From contig OX387604.1 of NCBI GenBank assembly GCA_947568835.1, positions 5,839,360 through 5,903,359 of the forward strand: a stretch of DNA of 64,000 bases, in the 5' to 3' direction. This document shows positions 1 to 11,562 of the stretch, piece after piece. The position numbers and the translations under genes are program-made. The notes below the pieces were generated by a model. It saw only the letters and a list, made by a program, of their open reading frames with translations. It ran no database searches and had not been told where the DNA came from. Each line of letters starts with the position of its first letter. The stretch's first letter is position 1. The stretch is from Protonemura montana (lineage: Eukaryota; Arthropoda; Insecta; Plecoptera; Nemouridae).

Positions 1-604
1 ATGATTTTTAAAGCAGCAATGCTAAATGCTGGATTCAATCCATTACAATCACTCTACCTCCATAATAAAACGCATATTTGCAAATTATGAGTCATCAGCT
101 GTTCAAATTACTATCGTCAAGAAACGTACGTAAAAGGTTGCAATAGCTTCATTATTACTGAACTTAGATTGTAATCAGATTAAAAAATTGGAACAATCTT
201 CAGTGTATAGAGGGTAATTTGCAATTTGATGCATACATTGCTTAACTGTTTTAATTTACCAACTAATCTTAGTTGTGTTTCATGGATCTGTTTCTCCATA
301 GGGTCAAGATGCCGTCTCGGAGGCGTGAACTAGGATAATTTGGGGGTCAATATCGCACCCTAATCACCACGATGCCGACAAGAACGTGCCACGATTAAAA
401 ATGTTCTGATGAAAAAAAGTGTATTCTTCAAAAATAAATGTGATACCCTGCGTGTGGATTTCCCAACGATTGAGCTTCTTTGAGCTGTGATAAAAAAAAT
501 ATATAAATTATTTATAAACTACAACAATAGCGTAATTCGTATTTCGCCGGTCCAGAATTGGCTCTTCAATCTAGTAGGAAGAAATATTCAAAGGAAGAAA
601 CAAG
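1..604. other. Upstream region of the first THEM6-like gene
   Basis: AT-rich non-coding DNA before the first start codon. No convincing ORF, RNA gene or repeat is visible. The part nearest position 605 should hold the promoter and 5' UTR of the THEM6-like gene, but no TATA box or initiator can be assigned with confidence. Confidence 0.4.
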
Positions 605-3600
605 ATGCTACCCGGCTACGCACTTGGAGTTGCTCTCGGGGTGATTGTAACCTTGTACGCACTTTTAGAGATCCACTACTTCCTTCGGATGCTTATCACC
701 CTGATCAACGCTCGCTTCTTCAAACGCCGAGTGGGCATCTTGGACGATACGTCTGTACACGGTAAGATCAGGCTTGTGAGGCTGCTGTGATCACATATTA
801 CATCTTTGGCGTAGGTCAGTTCTGAGGAATTTAAAGAAAGTGAAACATATATCTCGGTAGTCTTAGCGATTGAGTGAAAATGTTGACTTAACATTGAATC
901 ATTTAAAGAACGCTGTGGCTGTTCTGTAGCAGCTGTTTCTTGAAAGAAAAATATTTCAAAATTATAGTTTGTATATCCTTCGGAGGAAATGAAAACACGA
1001 TGATTGAATCATTTTTCTGACCGCAATGTTATGTGCTTTGTGCGCAGACTGCAGACTGCCTTATTATTTTTTATCGCAATTTGCATCGCAATTGCTACTG
1101 TCTTAAAAAGAAATTATAAACACAAATAATTGATAGTATATGTTGTAATAGATATAAACAATCATTCATGTCCCTGGAATTACGTTCAATGGTTACCTAT
1201 ACCTACACTCCGACAAAGCTAAATTATGTAACTGATTCTTGCATTGACATCCTGCTTGTTAGCATCATCTTAATAAAGTTAATCACTCAGGTAATCAAAC
1301 GGTTATACAAATACGATCGGTTGCTTTAGAGGTGGCTTAAATATAGATTAGACTAAACAATTCAATAACAAATGGAAAAATGAAAATTAATAATTGAAAT
1401 AATAAGGAAATTAATGAGAATTCAATAAAACAATGAAGATGAGTCGTCATCGTTGATAACTCTTTACCTTGCATAAAATGTAAACTTATAAAAACAATGG
1501 CAATTAAAATACAATCTAATCAATAAAAGTGAATAATGTAAAATGCGGAGCGTGATTTAACAGATTATATGAACTAAAACTGATAAAAAAATCTTATAAA
1601 AAGTACGTACATTTACAATTATAAAACATGGTAATTGCAGAGAATGTTAGTAATTATTTGCTAGGGTTTTTCCTTACAACATAATATATAAAATATAAAA
1701 TGGGATACACATAAAAAAAAAAAAAGTTGTAAATAGTTTGTTATAATGAGTGCTGAAAAGGTTTTGCCAAATTGTGGGCTCCAGGCTTGGTTAAGTATTA
1801 GTGTGCTTCGTTTCGTTTTAATAATAATAATAATAATAATAATATGTTTTATTTGTCATAAAATCATACAATGATATCGACAATTGTCACTTTATATATA
1901 AAAAAAAAATCAACTTCCTACTTCTAGTACCTATACATTTGTATAAAATTCGTCAAGAGTATAAAAACAATGATCCCTTAAAAATTCCTTTAACAGCTTT
2001 AAAAATTGTTTCTCGTCCTTTAGAATTTGAATATTTTTGGGAAGTAAGTAAAAAAGTTTTTTTCCCATAGCTCCAGGACTTGTATCATTAATACTTTCTT
2101 TACATTTATATTTACTGGCACATCTTGTTAAAGAAAATTCAGTTGTTAAAATTTTCTGGTTAATAACATATAAAATAACATCATGAATGTATATACAAGC
2201 CAAAGGTAGTATGTCAAATTTTTTAAAAAGGGGGCGGCATGAATCTTTATAAAATACACCAGCTGTTGTAGGATTAAAACTAGCATTAGCTAGGTATCGA
2301 ACCGCTCGTTTTTGCAGTATGAACAGTTTTTTTGCATAGTTGCTATGCCCCCAAAGAACAATACCATATGAAATCCTGGAATGTATATAAGCATAATACA
2401 CCATTTTGGCACAAATGAAACTACTCACTTTCAGGATCCTTTTGACTAGAAAACAACCAGATGCCAATTTTAACGCAATGCTATCGATATGGGAGAGCCA
2501 CTTTAGCCGGTCATCGATTGTCAGGCCAAGGAATCTTGTTTCCCTTACAACTCGTATGCTCTTACCATTTATATAAAAAAGAGGGTTTTTGTTGTTTTTA
2601 TTTTTAATTAGCTTCAACTGAAAGTCAATTAAAACAGTTTTCTTGTTATTTAGAATTAAATTATTTTTTGAGCTCCAGTCAGTTATTTGCGAAATTGCCA
2701 GTTTACTAGAAGCATGGATATTCCTAATATCATCGCAAACAAGTTGGGTCGTATCGTCAGCAAACGCTGTAAGTGTTCCAATATTCAAAGCTGTATTTAA
2801 ATCATTCGTGAAAATTATAAAGAGTATAGGAGCTATTGAACAGCCTTGTGGGACTCCTACGTCAACGGTACATTCATCTGAAATATATGTTTTGCCTTTA
2901 GTGTGTGTAATTTTTACAACCTGTCGTCTATTTAACAAAAACGATTGAATCCATTCATTTGCGACCCCACGAATTTATGTAAAAGTAATTTGTGATTAAT
3001 CATATCAAATGCTTTACTAAAATCATAAAAAATTCCGTGCGCCTGTTTATTTTCTTTAATGTTTTTTACGAGAGAATTTACGAAACTTGAAACTGCTGTT
3101 GTTGTAGAACGTTTTTTTCTAAAGCCATGTTGTGATTCGTTTATCAAGGAATGTTTCTCTAGGTATCTAACCAATCTATTGCAAAAGGCGTTTTCAAATA
3201 ATTTAGAGAATACAGATTGTATTGCCAAAGGTCTGTAATTGCTCATCATGGTTTTATCCCCATTTTTGTATAGTGGTACAACGACAGATTTTTTAAGTAC
3301 TTCAGGGAATACACCTGTTTCAAAGGAGACATTTATAACATGAATTAGGGGAGCACATAAGTGGAACGCAGCGTACTTTAAGATGGATGGAGGAACTTCG
3401 TCAAACCCTGCTGTTAATTTCGTGTCATAACATTAGGCGTGACAGACTAAATAGAGGGATGGAGGTATTGATCTTGGGTAGCAATGCGGAATGTTGTCAA
3501 GGTCACCGGCACTTGCTACTCAAAGATTCCGAATCCTCATTATTTAAAAGCGGATTTCGAACCATACCTCCTCAAGTTAAAAACCAATCTGAACTGTGCG

Positions 3601-6600
3601 CATGGCCTCTACTCTCATGCAACCGTGATTTGTAAGTCATAATACAATTTCAACATATTTAGACTGATCACTTCAGAGTTTAGAAAATGCTTCTTCTTTA
3701 AGTTTTATGAGGAATTGTACTATAAATAAAAGGTAATTTTGTTCTCTGTTTCCATTTTCTGTTCTGTTATAAGAAAGCTGTTATAGGATTAACTTATTTT
3801 GCTTAATGTAATATGACACTGTCACACACTCAAACACTGTCACAGACTCAAACACTGTCACACACTCTAACACTGTCATGGACACTTACAATTTTATGGG
3901 ATGGTGTATTTTTTAATGTACTTAGTTGACATGGGTATGGATGTTCATTGATTGTCGGCGTTGAAATTAACAATGTTATAGGATGACGGTACTCGTTGCA
4001 GGGATTTAACCAGTGATTTTGTTCTATGGTTTTATTAAAGGCTTTGTACCCAGATGCAATGTTTAAGGAGACATAAGACCCTCTCATAATTTACTACTTT
4101 CCTCTCTGTTCACCAGTGTAACACAAATGCATAGGTTGCGGCATAGATTAGTGGGTTTCCCAAAGATCTTATCGCCGACCAAAATTGAAATGTGTTGTTT
4201 TTTAAATTTCGATATTTTTTATGAAGCCAATCGATTGGTCTCGTTACACCTCGACGTTAATTTAAAATTGAGGGATGAAATTTGAACCGTACAGAGACGA
4301 TCGAAGTTCATCAAGGTTGTCTACAAACCGCTCAGCCGACCTAGCTTGTTTCCATAATATTACATGTCTCGACTTGAAGACCGGGATTTTTAGACGGTGG
4401 TCGATTTCCAGCCAGTATTGGTTTTACGGGATAAATATAATTACTGACGATGGTTCCAAACCACTGTCACTAGGTAACTGAAATTCGGACCTCACACCAA
4501 TCTCAACATTGTCTCAATGTTTAAAATTATTTTATATCTCAATCCTAAGCCGTGTATTTAGCGGTTTCCGAAAAAAAAAACAATGCTGAGGGTGACGGAA
4601 ATAATTCCTAGGAACAGCCCTTGGCTCAGAATGACTTGATTTCTACATAACAACCCAGAGGAAAATGTTGAGTATGTTGTGTACAAGATTGGTTTTTCTA
4701 TCTCTAGTCGTGACTGTGCTTACCCCAGTGAGATTTTGCTTACCATTATTTTTGGAGAATTCCTATTCTGTAAATGTTGTTAACTTTCAGATTTTACTAA
4801 AAAAATATTGACATTTTTGTGTACGTTCTTATGCATAGCGTGAGTCTACAACGGCCTTGATTTAATTTTGTGGTCGAAAAATGCAACAAGCTATAGATAT
4901 TGAGAGACCTAACAAATAATGTTACCTATGAAAACTATTTGTTTGAAATGTTTTAAAAAGCATCCAAAAAACGGACAAACATAATCCAAAAACCGTCACG
5001 CTTGTGAATGATGGCTAGCTTCGCCATTGCAGTAAATAACGCTGCTCCAGTAGCACATTTTTAGCTTGAAGTGTAAATGGCGTTGATGAAAGCTGAATAG
5101 CTTCTAATTGGATAAAGGAAAATTGATCCTGCGGCAGAAAGGACTCATATACTTTGAAGATAGAGTATACGATTGTAAGCAAGGAATTAGTCTCCCATTG
5201 GTTTTTGACCAAGATATTTCTTTTTACACTTGATTAACGTCGACATTCATATTTGAACCACATTATTTCATGAGTATTTTTCATTCAATTAATTAAAAAA
5301 AGATGATATCATTATCTTCGTTGGTCGACATGAAAACTTCCTTTTTTCAAAGCCAGGGACACGCCGTGAGCTCTGGTTTAAAAGTACCTGTAAGGCGAAT
5401 TTTTTTTTCGGAAGTCTTTTAAAACGTTTGCATGACACGAAGTTATTTTGTGTAACACGCCTTTTTTTTCAAATGCCTGTAACAACTAACATTCTCAGTT
5501 GATTGCACTATCGATGGTGACATAACTTGAAACTGCGAGAGTATACCAGGAACAGAATATTCCAAGCAGATATCACGTACAGACTGCATTTTTTTTAAAT
5601 AAAAAATAAAATGTCAGCTGTGCAACCTTTTTGAAACAATTGGCGCTAGAGCTGTGAGGGGCTCCCTGATGCTGTTTTTATAATAATTTTAATAATACAA
5701 TTTTTGATTTGCCTCTTATTTACTTCTCACCAAGCAGTACAGAATAGAGAGTAGATACTAATTAAAATTTGTTTCTTTCCAGGGGTGTGCCTCACTACTG
5801 ACGTCGACACCCTCCTGTTCCATATGAACAACGTCCGATACCTACGTGAAGTCGACTTCGCGAGGGTAGACTTCTACGAGAGGACGCTACTCTATCGCAA
5901 AATACGCGCTAAGGGAGGATCTGTCTACCAAGGTGCCACCACAATTAGATATCGGCGATTTGTACGCCCATTTTCAAGGTTCAAGATCACTTCTAGGGTG
6001 AGTACCCCCTCCCCTTCCACTAACTAACATGTCAATGTTAGGATGTTGATGTCTCTAAAAACATCCATGTCGACTTAGTCAACCTGAGCTTGCATGAGAT
6101 AGTATTTGCATCCAGCCAGCTAACCCAGATTAAAAAATAAAAAATGGTTATACAGGCAGTATTTTTCCTGTACAATAATCAGTTCAAAAAGACCAACCAC
6201 ACATCCCTTTTTGCAACATGAACCCTTGCAACAGATGAAGTCGTTCAAAATATTGGTCACTCGAAAAGTGAAATTACTATACATAATAACATTTTTGTAG
6301 GATATCCTTTTTTGCCCAACTGTAAAAAAAAATCCATCAATCATAGGATTTTGAATGACAGCCGTGAAGATGCTGAGGTGCTTCTCAGTCCTGATTTCTT
6401 ATGTTACCGTGGGATAACTTCACTCTCTACATGAGATGGCGCAGAGGGTCACACATATTTTAATTTTCAGATAATCTATTGGAACAGCACGTCGATTTTC
6501 ATGGAGCACCGCTTCATATCTCCCAAAGATCAATTTATCCATGCCATTGCGATTTGCCAGCAACGCGTGGTTAATTGCGAAGTAGAAGCAATCCTACAGG

Positions 6601-6710
6601 ATTTGTTGGGAATTGAGGGTGGCAGCGAGCGTCCAGTTGCCCCACTAGAAGTAGCTAAATGGATTGAATGCAACGATATCTCCAGTGCTAATTTGAGGAA
6701 CAATTTGTGA
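605..6710 (+). CDS. THEM6: THEM6-like thioesterase superfamily protein, copy A
   Basis: Three coding exons are joined by GT-AG introns: 605-761, 5783-5997 and 6471-6710 (stop TGA), giving 203 residues; human THEM6 is of similar length. Residues about 3-30 form a hydrophobic N-terminal segment, a signal anchor likely to place the protein in the secretory pathway or ER. The hotdog-fold core follows, with the characteristic HMNNVRYLREVDFAR stretch encoded at the start of exon 2. THEM6 proteins belong to the 4-hydroxybenzoyl-CoA thioesterase-like hotdog family; vertebrate THEM6 is linked to ER lipid homeostasis, and its enzymatic substrate is not settled. Intron phases are 1 and 0. Intron 1 is 5 kb and carries an antisense LINE and an 18-bp tandem repeat. 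A paralogue with the same exon plan follows at 8683. The start chosen is the first ATG of the hydrophobic segment. Family assignment is firm, function inferred. Confidence 0.9.
1819..1845. repeat. (AAT)n microsatellite, 3' tail of LINE A
   Basis: About eight AAT units on the + strand, i.e. (ATT)n on the LINE strand, directly after the element's 3' end. LINE B has the same kind of tail at 25771-25792, so this is part of the element family's 3' structure and not an independent microsatellite. Confidence 0.8.
1931..3419 (-). pseudogene. LINE A reverse transcriptase ORF remnant with frameshift
   Basis: Two overlapping - strand frames, 2932 to about 3419 and 1931-2938, encode consecutive parts of one reverse transcriptase. 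The change of frame near 2935-2960 falls between the motif A region (FYDFSKAFD) and the motif B region (GVPQG). The catalytic aspartates in FADD are kept. The N-terminal half of the ORF2 protein is absent because the insertion is 5' truncated. It is therefore a retroelement pseudogene and not a host gene. Confidence 0.85.
3817..3883. repeat. 18-bp tandem repeat, about 3.7 units
   Basis: The unit CACTGTCACACACTCAAA starts at 3817 and recurs at 3835, 3853 and 3871 with one or two changes per unit; the last unit is partial. It is a short minisatellite in intron 1 of THEM6-like copy A. No function is evident. Confidence 0.9.
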
Positions 6711-8682
6711 CAACTAGCCCCGGACAGTAAGCCAACTGTCCAACGAGAATTCACAGGGTTGGTTCCAGCAAACGGATGCAAAACCAGCCAATAATTTAGA
6801 TAAATTAATTCAATTATCATCGAATAACGCTGTTAAGAGCTATTAAGATCGATTCCAGTTATACAAAATGATTGCTGTAGAAATTGTCTCACAAAAGCTA
6901 TGTCTGCAAACTTCCTAACTTCGTAACTCCACAATATCCTCAACAGCATGTATGCTAGATACGTAAACTATTCTGAGTATATTGTCTTAGTTAAAAAATG
7001 TGATTCCCTGTCAAGTTCGGTACTTTCTTAGTTACTATAAAAATATGGCATTTACCTAAAGTATTTGCGAGGAAAGTGAAGATGGTAGAAGAAAAATAAT
7101 GGCAGAATCGTAGCGTTGCACATGGGTTGCAAATACACCTAGCTCTTCTTACTAAATTTATGTGAAGAGCAATGAATATTACTGAGGCTTGCAACGACAC
7201 TTGCATTAGTTGTTAGACAAAATATTAGACAAGAGGCCGCTTTCTCGTTTAATTATGTTCCTATGTGTGTACGCGTCTTATGTCTTACGAAGAATGAGCA
7301 TACATACACTTTCTTATAATTTTAATTTTGAAATATTTTCCTATGTTTTAGTATTGTAAACTATGTTCAGTGTAAATGTTCGGGCAGTTGAGAGTGATTC
7401 CTTGCCTTTGCTGACAGAGGATAGTACCGAAGGGCAGTGACATTCTGAGTGATAGGACTTTTAACTTGCGCCTGGTGCGCAATTTTAATTCCTGGAAAGT
7501 GGTGCTCGACTTTTAAGATGCAATTTAGGTCTGGCTAAGATCATGTGCACCTGAAAGTTTTTTTATTTTGTATTGAAAGTGGAAAAAAGAGTGATTTTAA
7601 GGTAAATTGTAGGCTGTTGATAATGAGTTGTATTTATACAAAAACCTATATGGAATTAATTGGATGTATCTAAAGATAAACATATACAATTGAGAAAATG
7701 AGTATACATAAATTATAATTAATATGACGATTTTAGCATGTTACTTATACTGCTAGGGATTCGAAATGGTTGATCCATGAAGTATTTATTGATAAATTAA
7801 TGTTTGAGCAAATATCAGTGACATGTTTTAATGTTATAAAATTGACAAAGAATATAATTATATACATGTGTAAGGTATGTATTAGGGTTCACGACGCTGT
7901 GTTGTTTTCATTTTTACACTGATACGTAGGGAAAAATTGTCCAACTCTAATTCGTTGACAGAACCATTCCTGCAGCATCCTTTCCCATTTGAAATTAGGT
8001 ATTGCTGAGTGTGCTTGTTGGTTAGGTATAGTGTATCCCAAAAACGCAGGTGCATTAATTCTTAAAATGGGCCCTTGTTCACACACTATATAAGTCAAGT
8101 TGAGAATTGTTGAAGTCAAGATTTACCTCGGAAACATGTTAGCTATCAGAATTGATTGATTGGGCTTCGTTGTCGATTATATTTCATTGTATTGCACTTA
8201 TGAAGGGTTGATGATAGTTATGTGTTTGGCAACGCAGCTTAGATAGCAGAGTCGAGAAAAGTTGAAATGTTAATATCTAACAAGATAAACACGAATTGCG
8301 CCAAAATCCTTATAATTTCCTCGTCAAAAACATAATACCAATGCACGTAAGTTTTTGAGGCGCACTATACACATACAGTACACACCAACGGTAGTGCAGT
8401 TGGTACCATCGTCTGCGCACCGACTGACTAGGCAGAGGCATCAAGTAGCATGACTTGCTAAAGCCGGTACGTTCTGTTGTCTGTTTGGGTTGGCCAGTCG
8501 GTCGCACGTTTGGCTTGTTGTAGTATAGCCTAGCTAGGTAGGTCCTTACCGCTTCCGCTATAACAGAAGCTACTCCGAGTTAGTTCTATCAAGGTGAAGG
8601 CTAGACGAGCACGGTGAAGAACAAGACAAACTATCAACGGCTCTCACTTGATTAAACAACTATTTAATCAGGAAATATAGAA
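6711..8682. other. Spacer between the two THEM6-like genes
   Basis: About 2 kb of AT-rich DNA. The first part should be the 3' UTR of copy A; no canonical AATAAA is close to the stop. The last 400 bp (from about 8290) is richer in GC and probably carries the promoter and 5' UTR of copy B. No ORF here has family resemblance. Confidence 0.45.
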
Positions 8683-10215
8683 ATGTTTTGCTGGTCGTGT
8701 GCAGTTCCAATCGTGGCGGTGCTGTATGTTTTGTTCGATGTCAATTACTTCATTCGGATCTTTTGGACAATAGGCATAGCGAAACTTTTTCAGAAGAAGA
8801 TTAAAGTCACTGATGGGTCTGTGATATACGGTGAGTGACCGAAAGGTTAATTTCCTCTGGCTAGTCTACACCCATCGAATAGATGCAGCATAAACGAAGG
8901 GCGCGTTGATAGATACCATTTATAAATTACCACTGAAGCCATTTTCAAATTTTGTTTTTTCCTCTCAATAGTTTCCAATACACGTTTAAACTAAATTTGA
9001 TCAATTAAAGACCATAACCTAAACTATTCCATTTGAATATCTACGAAAGCAGTGGATAACCAATGGTTTTTTATGTAATTTTATCGTTGTTTTTCATTTT
9101 TGCTTGGGCTTTATTTCAATTTGCAATTCAAATGGATTATATCAATGATCAAACAACAAATTAGCATACGTGGTTATAAGCAAGGTGTATTCGTCTTTTA
9201 ATTGAAAACTCGTAGAACGCAATATAAAACGCAGTACCTTTCTGGCCTACTTTCATAAAAAGGCTATGCAGTGGAAGTAAGATAACATCGGCAGCATCAC
9301 AATTCACAATAATGTATTGTCTGACCTCCACCAGGAGTTTGCACGACGAACGACATTGACATCTTCCTGCGACATATGAATAACGCCCGGTTCCTGCGCG
9401 AACTGGACTTCGCACGTTTCGACTTCTATTTTCGAACTGGAATTTATGGTGAAGTTACCAAACGCAAGGCAAACGCACTGCAATCAGCATCCAGCATCAG
9501 ATACAGGAGAACTATTCCGATATTCACACCTTACAAAGTTACCACCAAGGTAAATATATCAAATAGAAAACGTTGGATTTGTAGAAAACATGTCAAGGTA
9601 GTCTTGTATACGCGAGCTTTAGAAGAGCGATTTATATTTTTCATCAATTTACTTGTTCGCTTTGATTATGTAATAATAAAACGGTGGTCGACAGGAATTT
9701 TCTTAGCGCACCTAGTTGTATGAAATAATTATCGATCACTTTCATTGCACCTAGTGCAGCGCTTGACAACTTAAGATAGTCATGTGACACAGATACTTAA
9801 AGGAAATACAAGAATATTCTTCACGTGAAAGTTAAAACCCGTTCGAATTTCACTGGCTCAAAATTGTCTGTGGTCATGAACACGGTGCGAGGCTGCGACC
9901 ACGATACCCGGTGGGCGGCGTTGGAGGGCAATTGGTGGGCACTTTGTGATTGAGGGCACTTGGTGGGCATTACAGCTGATCTGCTGGGACGAGAAGGCGA
10001 TCTACTTGGAGCAACAGTTCGTCACCACCTCCGACCAGTTCGTGCGAGCCGTCGCCCTCAGCAAGCAACAGATCACAGGGACCAACGTCGACGAACTAGT
10101 CGCGTCTCTCATCGGAAACGGAAGTCCCGTGAAAAGCCCACCCTTCCCTGCCGAAATCACTCACTGGCTACACTCCATTGAAGTTTCCAGCGAGAAACTG
10201 CGGAAAAAAGAATAG
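8683..10215 (+). CDS. THEM6: THEM6-like thioesterase superfamily protein, copy B
   Basis: Three coding exons: 8683-8830, 9335-9549 and 9976-10215 (stop TAG), 200 residues. The N-terminus ([19 protein letters not shown]) is a hydrophobic anchor. Exon 2 opens the hotdog core with [19 protein letters not shown], almost the same as copy A and vertebrate THEM6. Exon 3 encodes [19 protein letters not shown] and ends in a basic tail. Exon 2 (215 nt), exon 3 (240 nt) and the intron phases (1, then 0) match copy A exactly, so the two arose by tandem duplication; the proteins have diverged considerably. The intron 2 acceptor (GGGCATTACAG) has a weak pyrimidine tract, which is unusual beside the other introns here. 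Presumed to be an ER or membrane-anchored acyl-thioesterase-fold protein; substrate unknown. Confidence 0.9.
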
Positions 10216-10584
10216 TTGACTGCTTGATGTGATATCTAATACATTTGACTTTTACTTAAAATTTATAACAAATACAGTCTGATACTTTTTAACTTTTTGT
10301 GTACCCACTATCTTTCCGCTCATTTACAAAAAAGAAAACCAAGCCCTCGTTGTTTAATTATTTTAATACTGCACTGAAACAAATAATCAAACAACTCAAT
10401 AATTCAAAAACGAGGACATTTTGTATGGCCTATCCTTTTTTTGATACCGTCGAATTGATTTACATGAGGAGATCAAATTTAAAACTCGATCGGTTCGGAC
10501 TATAGGAAACATCAGCCTTATTCGTCAGGTGGGTCATATGTGACCACCCACGTGCCCATTGTCTTAACTCACCTTGCGCATCAC
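10216..10584. other. 3' flank of THEM6-like copy B
   Basis: Probable 3' UTR and spacer, AT-rich. The short open frames here have no recognisable similarity. An imperfect palindrome (GGGTCATATGTGACCACCC) lies near 10530, just before a SINE remnant. Confidence 0.35.
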
Positions 10585-10838
10585 GAAGGATCGGTGGAGG
10601 AATCCTAAAGTCTAAGTTTAACTGTCCTTCGGAAGGCACTTTCGGTCGGGGGTCCCCTTGGCGCCTTTCAACAGGAGAAGAAGGCTACACCTACGTCCTG
10701 GCACCGGTCTTAAGCCCTCCGTGATTTCTACGATATGTTTGGGTGCGTCACCGTGGTCACGGACGTCTATAATGACGCTCTGGTCTGACGTTTTTACACC
10801 CCAGGGTCCATAGCCAATCGTTTATCGCCACAAATCAG
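10585..10838 (+). mobile_element. Degenerate 5S-type SINE copy 1 (body and tail only)
   Basis: The + strand shares with copies 2 and 5 the segments GGTGGAGGAATCCT, GTCCTTCGGAA and TCCCCTTGG(T/C)GC. It ends near 10838 in a CGCCACAAAT motif like the family tail. The 5S-derived head is not visible. It is tail-to-tail with copy 2. Many differences indicate an old insertion. Confidence 0.6.
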
Positions 10839-11124
10839 TCAATTTTCCATAAGTTAACTATAGTAAACTCTTTTTAAATTATAGACGTTAAAATACTAAT
10901 TATTACCTATGTGTAGGACACGAAATTTAGCTAAGCCAATAGAGCTCCTACTCCAAGTTTGAAATTCTCTAGCCTCAAAAAATATAAATAAATATCCACA
11001 TATTTGTCCGCACTATTTGACAATTTTTTAAAGACTTCGCACAGAGGTATGTTGATTGTATGTAGTTTTAATTTATCAATTAGTCTCATCTCCTTTCTAT
11101 CTTATAATTTTGATCAGTATGTTT

Positions 11125-11562
11125 GAGTTTTTATTATTATTTGTGGTGTTTAACGACGCACTGTTTTGACATCTGGCCATGCGGCACTGGTCTAATGGCG
11201 TCGGTGAATGAGTGGATGATGATGAGGGTGACGATGAACCCAACCTAGCCTAGAAGGGAGGAGGGGAAACCCGGTGGCGGCACGTAGCCTAATCCTGTCG
11301 AAGGGCACCAAGGGGACCACCGGATTAACGTCCCTTCCGAAGGACGGTACAACTCGAACAGCAGGATTCCTCCACAAATCCATGCTGTCGAGAGGTTGAT
11401 AAGCAAGGCGAGTGAAGTTGCTGTACTAACTTTCATCCCTCCAACCTCTCTCCCAAACAGAACTGGGCATGTGTATGATGGTCACCCATACAATACCTGA
11501 CTCAGCGCAGTGTTTCGGTGATCTAACGAGAACCGGTGTTTCCAACACGCCAAACCGTTCGG
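11125..11562 (-). mobile_element. 5S rRNA-derived SINE (SINE3-like) copy 2, near full length
   Basis: On the - strand the element starts at about 11562 with a segment matching 5S rRNA: CCGGTTCTCGTTAGATCACC, then a region lacking the usual GTTAAGCAAC, then TATGGGTGACC, which corresponds to the internal control C box (11472-11562). A body of about 340 bp follows, with AGGAATCCTGCTGTTCGAG, GGTGGTCCCCTTGGTGCCC and a CATCATCATC run. The tail is TGCGTCGTTAAACACCACAA followed by (ATA)n at about 11127. This is the layout of SINE3 elements: a pol III 5S promoter head, an unrelated body and a short repeat tail. It is the best preserved of five copies in the window. Confidence 0.82.

Larger units (their letters stand above)
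1819..3419 (-). mobile_element. 5'-truncated non-LTR retrotransposon (LINE A), reverse transcriptase part
   Basis: Read on the - strand, the element opens at about 3419 inside the reverse transcriptase domain (AGFDEVPPSILKYAAFH). It continues through the SKAFD segment near 3030, the GVPQG motif near 2855 and the catalytic FADDT near 2750, into the C-terminal LQKRAVRYLANASF region, with a stop near 1931. The frame shifts near 2935-2960, so the reading frame is broken. No endonuclease or ORF1 is present. It ends in an (ATT)n microsatellite tail at 1819-1845 after a polyadenylation-like AATAAA. The protein resembles RTs of jockey/CR1-type LINEs in arthropods. It lies antisense in intron 1 of the THEM6-like gene and is clearly related to LINE B at 25.8-27.5 kb. 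It is a dead copy. Confidence 0.88.
762..5782 (+). other. Intron 1 of THEM6-like copy A
   Basis: A 5-kb intron between donor CACG|GTAAGA and acceptor TTTCCAG|GGG. It contains a 5'-truncated LINE on the opposite strand (1819-3419) and a short minisatellite (3817-3883). The remainder is AT-rich with no coding signal I can support. Confidence 0.75.

Noticed and set aside
1931-3419. Reverse transcriptase ORFs as a possible retron or other RT-based defence system
   Set aside because: Motifs (FADDT, SKAFD, GVPQG, LQKRAVR...), the microsatellite tail and the eukaryotic setting identify a truncated LINE; no ncRNA or effector partner is present.
11192-11436. Overlapping - strand open frames
   Set aside because: They translate the body of 5S-SINE copy 2.
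11472-11562. Genuine 5S rRNA gene
   Set aside because: Only part of 5S is present, with internal deletion and no 3' third or terminator; the same fusion to a common body occurs at 15.1 kb.
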